56,575 bases of DNA from DATGLE01 sp035294325. GTDB taxonomy: Bacteria; Chloroflexota; Ktedonobacteria; Ktedonobacterales; Ktedonobacteraceae. Numbering within the stretch: position 1 is the stretch's first letter; each line of letters opens with the position of its first letter. Under the pieces are notes generated by a model. It saw only the letters and a program-made list of their open reading frames with translations, did no database searches and had not been told where the DNA came from. Below, piece by piece: positions 42,645 to 51,310 of the stretch. The position numbers and the translations under genes were made by a program. Where the stretch lies: NCBI GenBank assembly GCA_035294325.1, contig DATGLE010000194.1, positions 1 through 56,575 on the forward strand. The letters are read 5' to 3'.

Positions 42645-44081
42645 CTAGCAAACATAGCTGTGGGCAAATTGCAGGAAGTGGTAGACATCGGAGAAATTTG
42701 TCGCCAACCCAACCGAAACGCGCAGCGCCCCTTGCTTCTTATCATCGATGAAATGGAGAAATTGCTCATAGGTCATACGCTCTTTGTGGCGAAAGACCGG
42801 GGCCAGATCCTCACGCGCCAGGCCCAGCGCCATCTCGCGCACGCCGGGATTGCAAAAACAGCCGCTACGCATCGAGATCCCCCACCGGTTTGCCTCCTCC
42901 TGGCTCCGATAACAATCCAGGATCGCACCGGAGGAATCACAGAAATTGAAGGCAATGGTTCCCCCGCGCTTCTCTGTGGTTATCGGGCCATAGATGCGCA
43001 CCACGGGCTGCCCGTTGCTGTGGCGCAGGGCCAGCAGGTGTTCTAAGAGCCAGCCGGTCAGACACCTGACGCGTTCGTGAATGGTCTCGATGCCAATGGC
43101 TTCGAGATATCTCAGCCCGATTTCCACTGCTGGCAGCATGAGATAATTGACGGTCCCATCTTCAAAGCCCGCTTCACCAGGCGTCAGGTAAAAGCCAGAG
43201 CCGGGGGCATCGGCGGCCAGGACCGAGGAAAGCGTGATCGTCCCTCCGGCAAACCAGGGACGGCGCAGCCTGGCAAGCGCGGACTTGCACGCCAGCAAGC
43301 ATCCCACCCCCGTCGGATACCCGAACATTTTATAGAAGGAAAGGGGGACGAAATCCGGGTGCCATCGTGAGAGATCGAGGCGATTGGTAGGGGCAAAGGC
43401 GGCGCAGTCCACCAGGACATCCCAGCCCCGCTGTTGCGCGTGAGCGATCCAGTCGAGCGGGTGCTGCACCCCGGTGACGTTGGACTGGGCCGGGTACGCG
43501 AACAGAGATGGCCGCCCCGGGCGAGCCTGCGCAAGCGAGCGGTACAGGTATGACTCGTTGACACGCAGATCAGGCGGCTCAAGGGGCACATAGTGGATAG
43601 ACGCGCCCTTCGTCTGAGCAAATTCGCGGATGCCGTTCACCGAATTATGGTTATCGAACGTGAGCAGGTAGCGCCCACCCGGGGCAAAGGGATAGGACTC
43701 ACCCACCAGCTTGAGGGCGCCGCTGGCGTTGGGTGTGAAGATCACGCTATATTCATCGGGCGAGGCATGGAAGTAGTTGAGCACACACCGGCGAGCGCGC
43801 TCCACCAGATGAGTCATAGCCTGTGAGGCAGGGTTGGTGGAATGGGGATTGCCGAAAACATGGCGAGCGAGCAGATCCACATGTGCACGCACCTGACATT
43901 CGGCATAGAGTCCCCCACCGGTGTAGTCCAGATAGACGTGCTGCTGAGCATCCAGGCGAGCATACTCGGTGGCGCGCAGGGTATCAATGGATTGAGTGGC
44001 ATCAAAGGCAGGATACTGCTGCCGGAATGCTGTCAGAGCGGCTTCTCTGGGCGCGAGCGATGCCCCGTGTAAATGCATCAT
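42645..44081 (-). CDS. Molybdenum-cofactor-sulfurase-like class V aminotransferase
   Basis: A 478-residue PLP enzyme. It begins with FRQQYPAFDATQSIDTLRAT, then YLDYTGGGLYAECQV, VIFTPNASGALKLVGESYPF, NSVNGIREFA, VDCAAFAPTNRLDLS and the PLP lysine Lys251 in SFYKMFGYPTGVG. This matches the N-terminal (NifS-like) half of eukaryotic MOCOS, including RSGCFCNPG with the putative sulfur-accepting Cys. The C-terminal MOSC half is absent. It might be a cysteine desulfurase or lyase on a small substrate. It follows the acyl-CoA ligase gene by 11 bp on the same strand, so the two are likely co-expressed. Confidence 0.82.
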   Translation of the reverse strand: MMHLHGASLAPREAALTAFRQQYPAFDATQSIDTLRATEYARLDAQQHVYLDYTGGGLYAECQVRAHVDLLARHVFGNPHSTNPASQAMTHLVERARRCVLNYFHASPDEYSVIFTPNASGALKLVGESYPFAPGGRYLLTFDNHNSVNGIREFAQTKGASIHYVPLEPPDLRVNESYLYRSLAQARPGRPSLFAYPAQSNVTGVQHPLDWIAHAQQRGWDVLVDCAAFAPTNRLDLSRWHPDFVPLSFYKMFGYPTGVGCLLACKSALARLRRPWFAGGTITLSSVLAADAPGSGFYLTPGEAGFEDGTVNYLMLPAVEIGLRYLEAIGIETIHERVRCLTGWLLEHLLALRHSNGQPVVRIYGPITTEKRGGTIAFNFCDSSGAILDCYRSQEEANRWGISMRSGCFCNPGVREMALGLAREDLAPVFRHKERMTYEQFLHFIDDKKQGALRVSVGLATNFSDVYHFLQFAHSYVC

Positions 44082-44092
44082 GAAAGCTCTCC

Positions 44093-45862
44093 TTATGCTG
44101 TTTTGATCTTCGCCACATTCTCCAGGCCCAGCGCTTTGATCGCCTGTTCACGCAGCACGAACTTCTGCACCTTGCCGCTTGCCGTCAGTGGATAGCTCTC
44201 CACAAACTGGAAGTAGCGCGGAATCTTCTGATGACTGATCTGGCCCTGGCAGTACGTGCGCAACTCCTCCTCGCTCAATTGCTCACCTGCCCTGGGGATC
44301 ACCACCGCGAGCAGTTCCTCGCCAAAGTAGGCATCAGGGACACCCAGCACCTGCACCTGGGCCACTTTGGGATGACGAATGAGGAATTCCTCGATTTCAA
44401 CCGGAAAGAGGTTTTCGCCCCCACGAATGACCATATCTTTGAGCCGGCCTACGATGTTGAGGTAGCCCTGCGCGTTCATTGTCGCCAGGTCGCCCGAATG
44501 CGCCCAGCCATCGGTATCAATAGTCTCGCCGGTCTTCTCGGGCATCCTGTAATAACCGGCCATGACCAGGAAGCCGCGATAGCACAGTTCGCCGCGCTCA
44601 CCAACCGGCACGATCTCGCCGGTTGCCGGGTCGGTGATTTTGATCTCAATATGGGGCAGCGCTTTGCCAACAGTCGCCGCCTTCAACTCAAACGGATCAT
44701 CCGCTAACGTCATGGTGATGCAGCAACTGCCCTCTGTCTGCCCAAAACAGATGCCGATATCCGTTCCCAGTCGCGTCTTCACCCGCTCCATCAGGATAAG
44801 GGGCACGGGAGCGCCGCCTGATCCCACCATTCTGAGTGAAGAGAGGTCATAATGAGCAATATCGGGATGCGCGAGCAGGGCCTGGATCATGGTTGAAACG
44901 CCGATCGCGATCAGGCAGTGTTCGCGGCTGATGATCTGCATCGCTTTGACAGGATCAAAGGCCAGCAAGGGATAGGTGGTGCTGCCCATATAGAGAGGGC
45001 TGAGCAACCCGGTGACGATGCCTGCCACATGAAAGAATGGGAACCAGGAATGTGTCCGCAGTTCCTGCAAGGGCAGTCCCTCCCGCTGTACAAAAGGTTC
45101 CAGACGCTTCGTATAGACTACCGCGTTGTTCACGAGGCCATAATGGGTGAGGAGAGCGCCCTTCGGAAAGCCCGTGGTGCCGGAGGTATAGATGAGAACA
45201 GCGGGATCAGACGGACTGACCGCGGCTTGCCGCTCCGCCAATGCTGTATCGCTCAACTGAGCGCCAGCAGCGACCACCTCACTCAGCAGTGTTGGACGCC
45301 AGCCCTCCTGCTCCACCAGGCCAGCCGGCGGCATCCCAAGCAGGCTCACATAGCGCAGCAGAGGGAAACGCACGCTCGTCACCTCACCATGTTTGCTGCC
45401 AGGTGTGGTCAGCGCGCGAATGGCAGCCAGGTGGTCATAGTCGCGCACCCGCGCCATGAAGAACAGCGCGCGCACATCTCCTTGCCTGAGAATATATTCA
45501 ATCTCAGCCGCACGCAGAACCGGGTTGATCGTTACCAGCAGCAGCCCCACCTTCGCCGCCGCCATCATCAGCAGCGGCCAGTCAGGCACATTGGCCGCAA
45601 GGATCGCGATGTGATCGCCTTTTCGCAGGCCCAGCGCCAGCAGCCCTTTAGCAACTGCGTTGGCGCGATCCCGGTAATCCTGATAGGTCCAGCGAATGTT
45701 CAGCGCATCTCCAAATTCAGGGTAACAGGAATAGACAATCGCCTCTTGCGAGGGACATTCTTCAGCGCGTTGATCCAGAAGATCGCTCATAGTGAGGTCG
45801 AGGAGGTCGATCTCCTCGCTTTCCGCCTGCCAGTACGACAGGCCATTGTTTATCATGCTCAT
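44093..45862 (-). CDS. AMP-forming acyl-CoA ligase
   Basis: A 589-residue ligase from ATG 45862, with AAGAGGA upstream; the ATG at 45934 lies further up without a site. ANL family features are LIYTSGTTGFPKGALLTHYG (P-loop), FFHVAGIVTGLLSPLY, GICFGQTEGS, GELCYRGFLVMAGYY, HSGDLATMNAQGYLNIVGRLKDMVIRGGENLFPVEIEE and the catalytic Lys in LTASGKVQKF. Such enzymes activate fatty or aromatic acids as acyl-AMP and then acyl-CoA. It comes first in a two-gene unit with the MOCOS-like aminotransferase. Substrate unknown. Confidence 0.9.
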   Translation of the reverse strand: MSMINNGLSYWQAESEEIDLLDLTMSDLLDQRAEECPSQEAIVYSCYPEFGDALNIRWTYQDYRDRANAVAKGLLALGLRKGDHIAILAANVPDWPLLMMAAAKVGLLLVTINPVLRAAEIEYILRQGDVRALFFMARVRDYDHLAAIRALTTPGSKHGEVTSVRFPLLRYVSLLGMPPAGLVEQEGWRPTLLSEVVAAGAQLSDTALAERQAAVSPSDPAVLIYTSGTTGFPKGALLTHYGLVNNAVVYTKRLEPFVQREGLPLQELRTHSWFPFFHVAGIVTGLLSPLYMGSTTYPLLAFDPVKAMQIISREHCLIAIGVSTMIQALLAHPDIAHYDLSSLRMVGSGGAPVPLILMERVKTRLGTDIGICFGQTEGSCCITMTLADDPFELKAATVGKALPHIEIKITDPATGEIVPVGERGELCYRGFLVMAGYYRMPEKTGETIDTDGWAHSGDLATMNAQGYLNIVGRLKDMVIRGGENLFPVEIEEFLIRHPKVAQVQVLGVPDAYFGEELLAVVIPRAGEQLSEEELRTYCQGQISHQKIPRYFQFVESYPLTASGKVQKFVLREQAIKALGLENVAKIKTA

Positions 45863-46007
45863 GGATATCCTCTTGCAGAAATACCGGATCAAGTCGCAGG
45901 CATTTCTTCTCAATCGCTCACCCGGTTTTTTCACCAGGACAACAGGTCACACAACACACTTCATGACGACAAGTTTACCTGCTATGGTCCTGTCATGTAT
46001 GGGTGAA

Positions 46008-46028
46008 ACTACGTATTTGACTACGTAT
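46008..46028. promoter_or_regulatory. Direct repeat ACTACGTAT, candidate regulator site
   Basis: ACTACGTAT at 46008-46016 and 46020-46028 with a 12-bp period, so about one helical turn apart, followed by a T-run. It lies about 145 bp upstream of the acyl-CoA ligase start. TACGTA-type repeats suit NarL/LuxR-family dimers, but the link is inference. Confidence 0.45.
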
Positions 46029-46133
46029 TTTTTTTCTGCAATGAGGGAGTGTCCCCATAGCCTGGTATATCAGATCCGGTGGAGCGAAAGTCAAAGGGGA
46101 TCCCTGATTTATCAGAATGTATCTGATTGCCGG

Positions 46134-46175
46134 CCCCGGGTGCGGCGAGCGCCTGCGGCTCCGCCGCACCCGGGG
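46134..46175. repeat. REP-like element with copy-specific stem (copy A3)
   Basis: Perfect 14-bp arms CCCCGGGTGCGGCG (46134-46147) and its complement (46162-46175) around a loop containing GCGCCTGCGG, the core of copies A1, A2, B1 and B2. Here the core lies in the loop instead of the flank. It is in the 436-bp gap between the acyl-CoA ligase and the HTH fragment. Confidence 0.75.
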
Positions 46176-46298
46176 AGAGCACTGAGCCTCGGACACTTTC
46201 TCACTACTTAAACGAATTTGATATTATGTCGTTCTCACAGAGAGAGGTGTGACGAAGCAGGAACAGCCATCGTCCGGCGGAAAGGAAGGAGAGACGGC

Positions 46299-46493
46299 TC
46301 AGACCAGATGGTGTTCAACCGCAAAGCGTGTGGCAGCCGCCCGCGAGTTGACCCCCAGTTTGTTGTAAATGGAAGTGAGGTGCCTGTTGACGGTGCGTAC
46401 ACTGATGACCAGGCGTTCTGCCACCTGGGCATCGGTCAGGCCCACCGCCACCTGTTGCAGGACCTCAACAGGGGTATAGATCACGACAAACAT
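46299..46493 (-). pseudogene. Stranded LuxR/GerE-type HTH, probably a gene fragment
   Basis: Sixty-four residues: VLQQVAVGLTDAQVAERLVI, SVRTVNRHLTSIYNKLGV, NSRAAATRFAVEHHLV. This is a complete LuxR C-terminal helix-turn-helix ending exactly as in the large LuxR-type regulators of this group, but nothing precedes it that could be a sensor or ATPase domain. The codons just upstream read as plausible protein in another frame (ending ASNVCRDLYPC), hinting at a frameshift. It could still make a short DNA-binding protein, as an ATG exists with GGAG upstream. Confidence 0.6.
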
Positions 46494-46565
46494 TGCTGGC
46501 TCTCCTCTCTTTTTCTCGCTCGAACTGTTTGAGGCAAGCGTCCATCACCCACGTCAGGCGCATGT

Positions 46566-47888
46566 TTATAAGCTTACCGCAACCTCAGAACTTCTGGCGG
46601 CTTCGCTCTTCTGAAGGATCAGATGAGCAACCTGGCGAGCGCTGCCGAGGCTGGCATCGGAAAGGAAGCCCGCACCGATCCAATCGCCGGCAAGGTAGAG
46701 ATTGGCGATACCCGGCACCAGCGGCCCCGGTCGCCCGGCATAGCCACCACCACTGGCCGTGGGCAGCATACCGATGGCCTCGATATGTGGCAGAAAGACA
46801 CGTTTCACCAGAACATCGCGCCAGCCCGGCTGCGCGGCGTCGAGCAGATCTTCCAGGTCACGCTCATCCAGCCTGGGATCGCCTGAATGCCGTGGATCAA
46901 GTTGCTTAAAGGTCGAGATTAGCGCTCCGCCCTCCGGTGTGACACGCGTGTAAACCGACTGCGCCGACATGAAGCGCGGGCGATCCAGGTCCTGCACTAC
47001 TGGATAGCGGGGATCTGGCAGGCGGCGCAGGGCGACATCCAGGCAGGCGACACGCGCCGGAACAAGCGGTTCGACGATCTTGCGCAGAGGCTCATAGGCC
47101 CCTTCATCTACCAGTTTCACTGCTTCCTGCGGGGTGATCGCCAGGATCACATTCGCGGCGCTCAGCCAGCTTCCGTCACTCAGGCGGACACCCTGGACGC
47201 GGCCTTCCTGGTAAGCAACAGAATCGACGCGACTGCCGGTAACGATGCGCGCCCCGGCCTGTTGCGCGACGCTCCGCAATCCCTCAATCAAAGTCTGCCA
47301 GCCGCCCGCGACGTAGTGGACCGGATGCTTGAGGGCAAGCTGCAACTTGGTGACAAGAACCTCCGCGCTGACCAGATCTAAGGCCGTGCTATAGACCAGG
47401 ACACAGGCAGTCGAATTCAGGATCTGGCGAACGCGGGGACGTTTGATCCTGCCATCCAGCCACTCCTGCACGCTTACGTGGGCCAGGTTCCGCGCATTGA
47501 GCCGGGGCAGCGCGCTGAAGAAACGCGCGAGTTCTATTTTGTCACCAACGGTGAGCAAACGATTCGTCAATAACGAGGACAGGCCCGTTATATTGGGATA
47601 AAGCTGGCCCCGGTGCAGGAAAAAGGTGTCTTTCGGAATACCATAATGGTAGGTTACACCCAGTTCCTGTAAGACCTCGGAGGCTGCCCCTCCCGTATAG
47701 AGGGCATGAATGCCCCGGTTGAAGTCGTAGCCGTCGTAGTTCTGGCTGGCCGCGCGTCCTCCCAGGCGCGTCGATTTCTCAAAGAGGATTACCCGACGGC
47801 CAGCGCGCGCCAGGTAAGATGCTGCGCCCAGGCCAGCCAGGCCACCTCCAACGATAATCACATCTGGAGATATCGATTGCTTTTCCAT
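46566..47888 (-). CDS. FAD-dependent oxidoreductase, phytoene desaturase/amine oxidase type
   Basis: A 440-residue flavoprotein from ATG 47888, with GGAGG six bases upstream; an in-frame GTG at 47984 gives an unlikely extension. The Rossmann opening VIIVGGGLAGLGAASYLARA ends with the FEKSTRLGGRA motif and a Glu, followed by GYDFNRGIHALYTGGAA. The C-terminal FAD-contact region reads NLYLAGDWIGAGFLSDASL. The fold suits carotenoid desaturases, protoporphyrinogen oxidases and related enzymes; no other carotenoid gene is nearby. Substrate unknown. An inverted repeat lies at 47984-48009 in front of it. Confidence 0.85.
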   Translation of the reverse strand: MEKQSISPDVIIVGGGLAGLGAASYLARAGRRVILFEKSTRLGGRAASQNYDGYDFNRGIHALYTGGAASEVLQELGVTYHYGIPKDTFFLHRGQLYPNITGLSSLLTNRLLTVGDKIELARFFSALPRLNARNLAHVSVQEWLDGRIKRPRVRQILNSTACVLVYSTALDLVSAEVLVTKLQLALKHPVHYVAGGWQTLIEGLRSVAQQAGARIVTGSRVDSVAYQEGRVQGVRLSDGSWLSAANVILAITPQEAVKLVDEGAYEPLRKIVEPLVPARVACLDVALRRLPDPRYPVVQDLDRPRFMSAQSVYTRVTPEGGALISTFKQLDPRHSGDPRLDERDLEDLLDAAQPGWRDVLVKRVFLPHIEAIGMLPTASGGGYAGRPGPLVPGIANLYLAGDWIGAGFLSDASLGSARQVAHLILQKSEAARSSEVAVSL

Positions 47889-47983
47889 TTCTGCCTCCAT
47901 ATATCTCTTGCGTTTCAGTTCACTGAGCTTTGACGCTAATGAAGACAGGGAGGGGGCTTCTTTTGTGACACATGAAGATCCCA

Positions 47984-48009
47984 CATGCGCTCCTTAAGCG
48001 GAGCGCATG
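47984..48009. promoter_or_regulatory. Inverted repeat in the divergent promoter region
   Basis: CATGCGCTCC (47984-47993) and GGAGCGCATG (48000-48009) form a perfect 10-bp inverted repeat around TTAAGC. It lies between the divergent flavoprotein and alditol oxidase genes and could be a shared operator. Confidence 0.5.
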
Positions 48010-48055
48010 CAGACCTGGAGCACGCCAGATGGGAACGGTCCCACGTCAAGGAGAT

Positions 48056-48085
48056 TTGACAGGCGCAAGCCCTATCCTGTATGCT
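48056..48085 (+). promoter_or_regulatory. Sigma-70 promoter of the alditol oxidase gene
   Basis: -35 TTGACA (48056-48061), 18-bp spacer, -10 TATGCT (48080-48085). It lies about 75 bp before the likely start codon at 48160. Confidence 0.65.
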
Positions 48086-48159
48086 TTCAGCAATTGCGCA
48101 ACTCTGCCAACGCCATCAGAGGGACACGCCTATCCTGAAACAGCAGAAGGAGGAAAGTT

Positions 48160-49422
48160 CTGGCTGAGATTCATGTTCCTGGAAGAAACTGGGCCGGCAA
48201 TTATACGTACCAGGCGAAGAGGCTGCACCAGCCAGCGACGATTGAACAGGTACAGGAGATCATCGCCGGCGCGACCAGCGTGCACGTACTGGGTTCGCGG
48301 CACTCGTTCAACGACATTGCCGACGCCTCGGAGCTAATCTCGCTCGAAAACCTGCCCGCAGAGCTGGTTGTCGACCACGAAGCACAAACGGCCTCCTTCA
48401 GTGGAGGTATGAAGTACGGCGATCTGGTCAGGGCATTGAACGATGAGGGCGTGGCTCTGCACAACCTCGCCTCGCTTCCCCACATCTCCGTCGCGGGGGC
48501 CGTGGCGACGGCGACGCATGGCTCGGGCGTCACCTGCGGCAACCTCGCCACAGCGGTTGCCGGGCTGGAGATCGTGACCTCCAGTGGAGAGATCGTCAGG
48601 GCATCCAGAGGCGATCCCGACTTCGATGGACTGGTGGTCGGACTTGGCGCACTCGGCGCGGTCACGCGGATCACCCTGGACGTGCAGCCTATCTATCAGG
48701 TGAAGCAGCGGGTATTCGAAGGTCTCGGATGGAAGGCACTCTACGACCACTTTGACGAGATTACTTCCTGCGGCTACAGCGTCAGTATTTTCACCCGCTG
48801 GGGCGAGACGAACGATCAGGTATGGATCAAGAGCCGGATGGATCAACCCGACCAGGTTGGGGATGACCTCTTCGGCGCGGTTGCGGCAACGGTTGACCGG
48901 CACCCGATTGTCGGACTCGATCCCACTCCCTGCACACCGCAGTTGGGCCGGCCCGGCCTCTGGTCAGACCGCCTGCCGCATTTCCGCATGGGCTACACAC
49001 CGAGCAGCGGCGAAGAAATCCAGTCGGAATATCTCATTCCGCGCCGGCACGCCATAGGGGCCTTAGAAGCCCTGCGCACCCTCGCGGACAGGCTCCAACC
49101 GATCCTGTGGGTATCCGAGATTCGCCGCGTGGCCGCGGATCGGTTATGGATGAGCACAGCCTGCGAGGAAGATTCCGTCGCCATCCACTTCACATTCAAG
49201 CGCGAGCCAGATGCGGTCCGGGAGATGGTCGACCAGATTGAGGACGCCCTGACGCCATTCGCAGCACGCCCGCACTGGGGCAAGGTCTTCCATGCGGACG
49301 CGGCTGCAATCGCTCCGCTCTACAGGCGCCATGCCGACTTCGTTCGCCTGGTGGAGCGGCTCGATCCCCGGGGCGCGTTCCGCAACGCATGGCTGAAAGC
49401 CCACGTGTTCGGCGACAAATAA
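48160..49422 (+). CDS. Alditol oxidase (VAO-type flavoprotein), probable CTG start
   Basis: About 420 residues if it starts at CTG 48160, with AGGAGG (48148-48153) six bases upstream. From there the chain reads AEIHVPGRNWAGNYTYQAKR, the conserved opening of AldO-type enzymes. The first ATG/GTG in frame, GTG 48280, would remove 40 conserved residues. FAD-binding landmarks follow: LGSRHSFNDIAD with the likely covalent His48, then HNLASLPHISVAGAVATATH and TCGNLATAVAGLEIVT. The C-terminal part has HWGKVF and FRNAWLK. AldO oxidises xylitol, sorbitol and other alditols at C1, making hydrogen peroxide. Length matches AldO (about 418). Confidence 0.88.
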   Translation: MAEIHVPGRNWAGNYTYQAKRLHQPATIEQVQEIIAGATSVHVLGSRHSFNDIADASELISLENLPAELVVDHEAQTASFSGGMKYGDLVRALNDEGVALHNLASLPHISVAGAVATATHGSGVTCGNLATAVAGLEIVTSSGEIVRASRGDPDFDGLVVGLGALGAVTRITLDVQPIYQVKQRVFEGLGWKALYDHFDEITSCGYSVSIFTRWGETNDQVWIKSRMDQPDQVGDDLFGAVAATVDRHPIVGLDPTPCTPQLGRPGLWSDRLPHFRMGYTPSSGEEIQSEYLIPRRHAIGALEALRTLADRLQPILWVSEIRRVAADRLWMSTACEEDSVAIHFTFKREPDAVREMVDQIEDALTPFAARPHWGKVFHADAAAIAPLYRRHADFVRLVERLDPRGAFRNAWLKAHVFGDK

Positions 49423-49490
49423 TCCCTCTTCGCTTTCTCTTGTGGTGAAAGTGCGGTCAGCTTCATTGACGGAGCGCAGCACAGGGTAAA

Positions 49491-49842
49491 TTAAGAACGG
49501 TTTGAGCCGGTCCCTTCCTCTGGTAACTGGTTCCGCCGGGCATAGTTCGTGCGGATCTCTTCGGCGCGTGCTCGCAGCCGCGCCGCTTCGGCCTCTCGCT
49601 CTGTCGCGGCAAACAGAACCGCGTAGTACTCCAGCAATGAGGCCACTTCTCTGGTCATTGTAGAGCTTTGCCAGATTGCTCGTCGTCATTCCTACCAGGG
49701 AGTGGTTCGGTCCTACCGTCCGCTCAAAAAGGTCAGGGTGCGCTGATAGAGCCGTTCGGCCTGGACATCCTTACCCTGGTCATGATAGAGCAACGCGATG
49801 TTAAACCTATGAAAAGCTCCTCTCACACCTCTTCAGTATACT
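49491..49842 (-). pseudogene. Tetratricopeptide-repeat gene remnant
   Basis: Read on the minus strand, three short frames together spell TPR sequence: FNIALLYHDQGKDVQAERLY then QRTLTFLSGR and a TAG; TTSNLAKLYNDQ; and, one frame over, EVASLLEYYAVLFAATEREA continuing to ARAEEIRTNYARRNQLPEEG and a TAA at 49491. The pieces are the expected C-terminal TPRs of a large NB-ARC/TPR regulator, broken by a stop and frameshifts. No upstream part remains. The rest of the 49423-50132 gap shows nothing coding. Confidence 0.7.
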
Positions 49843-50064
49843 CTGTCGTATGCCAGATGTAAAAAATAAGAACTGGTATCAGCAAATTTTATTTCCTCGG
49901 GTACAGGTTCGTCACGCTGCCTGGAGTACATATAGCACTTCCATGATTGTTGGACAACAGGGAGCCACCCCTGTGAGCGTTTTGTGCGGTGCAGGAGACA
50001 AAGCGTGACGGAAATGTGAGAGCGCCATCGTATGCTCTCGGTAAAAGCAGATCAGGCGAATGCT

Positions 50065-50087
50065 TCACATGAAAGCATTCACTGGCA
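50065..50087. promoter_or_regulatory. Hairpin upstream of the stress-protein gene
   Basis: GAATGCTT and AAGCATTC flank CACATGA just before 50090, about 45 bases upstream of the start of the universal stress protein gene. It could act in the leader mRNA or as a regulator site. Position is approximate to a few bases. Confidence 0.35.
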
Positions 50088-50132
50088 GTGTGACCGGCGA
50101 TACTGGCCGGTTAGAGAAAGGAAACAGTCATC

Positions 50133-51149
50133 ATGTTTAAACGGATTCTTGTCCCGCTGGATGGATCAGAGCTTGCCGAGCGAGCCTTGCCGGTGGCCGC
50201 CCAGATAGCCAGAGCCGCCGGCGGCTCTCTTCTGCTCTTTGGCGTTGTGCCCACGCCGGTCGAATATGGCGTCTACTTTGTCCCGGCCAGTAGCTACGGC
50301 TGGGGAGAGGAGCAAGGCGTGCTCAAGGAGATGAGCGCGTATCTCCAGCAGACAGCAAACTTGCCACTGCTGGCGGGAGTGCCCGTCGAGACGCAAGCGA
50401 TAGCCGAGGCAGTAGCACCGGCGATCCTCACCGCAGAGCGAACCTTTCGGGCTGATCTGGTCGTAATGAGCAGCCACGGCTATACCGGGGTCAGACGCTG
50501 GGTGCTGGGGAGCGTCGCTCAGAAAGTCGCGCGACATAGTTCTGTACCCGTTCTGGTTCTGCGCGCCGACGGCACTCCATTAACCCTGGATCAGCCGCCG
50601 CGCGTGCTTGTTCCGCTGGATGGCTCTGCTCTGGCTGAGGCTGCCATTGAGCCAGCGATCCAGTTGGCCGCAGCCTTCTCGTGGATCGTCCCGGGCGAGG
50701 TCTGTCTGCTGCGTGTCATCACAGTTCCCCCTGTGAGCGGAAGATTTCGCGGCGGGGCCTACATTGATTACGAGCGTGCTGTGATCGCCGAGAAGAAGCT
50801 GGCGGCGCACACCTACCTGCAAGCGTTGAAAAAGCAGCTTCGCGAGTCGATGCCGGCCTCTATGCAACTCACAACTTCAATCATCGTTGATACCGATATC
50901 GCGGGAGGGATCATCTACATGGGGGAGCCGGATGGCCCCACCGGCGAAAAAGCGTATGCCGCCATTGCTATGGCGACGCATGGGCGCAGCGGCCTCCGAC
51001 GTTGGGCACTGGGCAGCATCACCGAGCGCGTGCTGGGCGCGACGCATCTTCCTCTTCTCATTGTGCGGCCGGGGATCGAGCAGGAGCAGCCTGAGCCAGT
51101 CGGAGCCGGCATCAAAGCGGGCGATATGCCCTGGGTAGGCTTACTATGA
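50133..51149 (+). CDS. Tandem universal stress protein (two UspA domains)
   Basis: A 338-residue cytosolic protein from ATG 50133 (GAAAGGAAAC upstream). Domain 1 runs from FKRILVPLDGSELAERALPV to SVPVLVLRAD, domain 2 from PPRVLVPLDGSALAEAAIEP to LPLLIVRPG. Both have the ATP-binding signature H-G-x9-G-S: SSHGYTGVRRWVLGSV and ATHGRSGLRRWALGSI. Usp proteins help survive starvation, oxidants or energy stress by binding ATP. A two-component pair is encoded on the other strand nearby, and the KdpDE-like order with a Usp gene next door suggests a common stress function; that is inference. Confidence 0.93.
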   Translation: MFKRILVPLDGSELAERALPVAAQIARAAGGSLLLFGVVPTPVEYGVYFVPASSYGWGEEQGVLKEMSAYLQQTANLPLLAGVPVETQAIAEAVAPAILTAERTFRADLVVMSSHGYTGVRRWVLGSVAQKVARHSSVPVLVLRADGTPLTLDQPPRVLVPLDGSALAEAAIEPAIQLAAAFSWIVPGEVCLLRVITVPPVSGRFRGGAYIDYERAVIAEKKLAAHTYLQALKKQLRESMPASMQLTTSIIVDTDIAGGIIYMGEPDGPTGEKAYAAIAMATHGRSGLRRWALGSITERVLGATHLPLLIVRPGIEQEQPEPVGAGIKAGDMPWVGLL

Positions 51150-51281
51150 CGCGAGAACAATCGTAAAGCAGGAGGTCGAGAAGACCTCGTGACCGCAGAT
51201 GACCTGCTGCCCACCAGGCTCCTCAAAGCAGTCGATCATTCTGGCGGCCTCCTGATAGCCGCCGGGAAGGGCGATCTTCAT
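51144..51281 (-). CDS. Possible small protein, 45 aa
   Basis: ATG 51281 has a perfect AGGAGG six bases upstream. The peptide starts MKIALPGGYQEAARMIDCFE and ends FTIVLAS, overlapping the end of the stress-protein gene by six bases on the other strand. It is not a family I recognise; it looks like the N-terminus of a larger protein, possibly a fragment. The strong site is the only positive evidence. Confidence 0.3.
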   Translation of the reverse strand: MKIALPGGYQEAARMIDCFEEPGGQQVICGHEVFSTSCFTIVLAS

Positions 51282-51310
51282 GCGTCCTCCTGGAGACAAA
51301 TGGGGTCGAC

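Noticed and set aside
44918..46006. Plus-strand frame opposite the acyl-CoA ligase
   Set aside because: The ligase is clearly coded on the minus strand; the plus frame has no family match.
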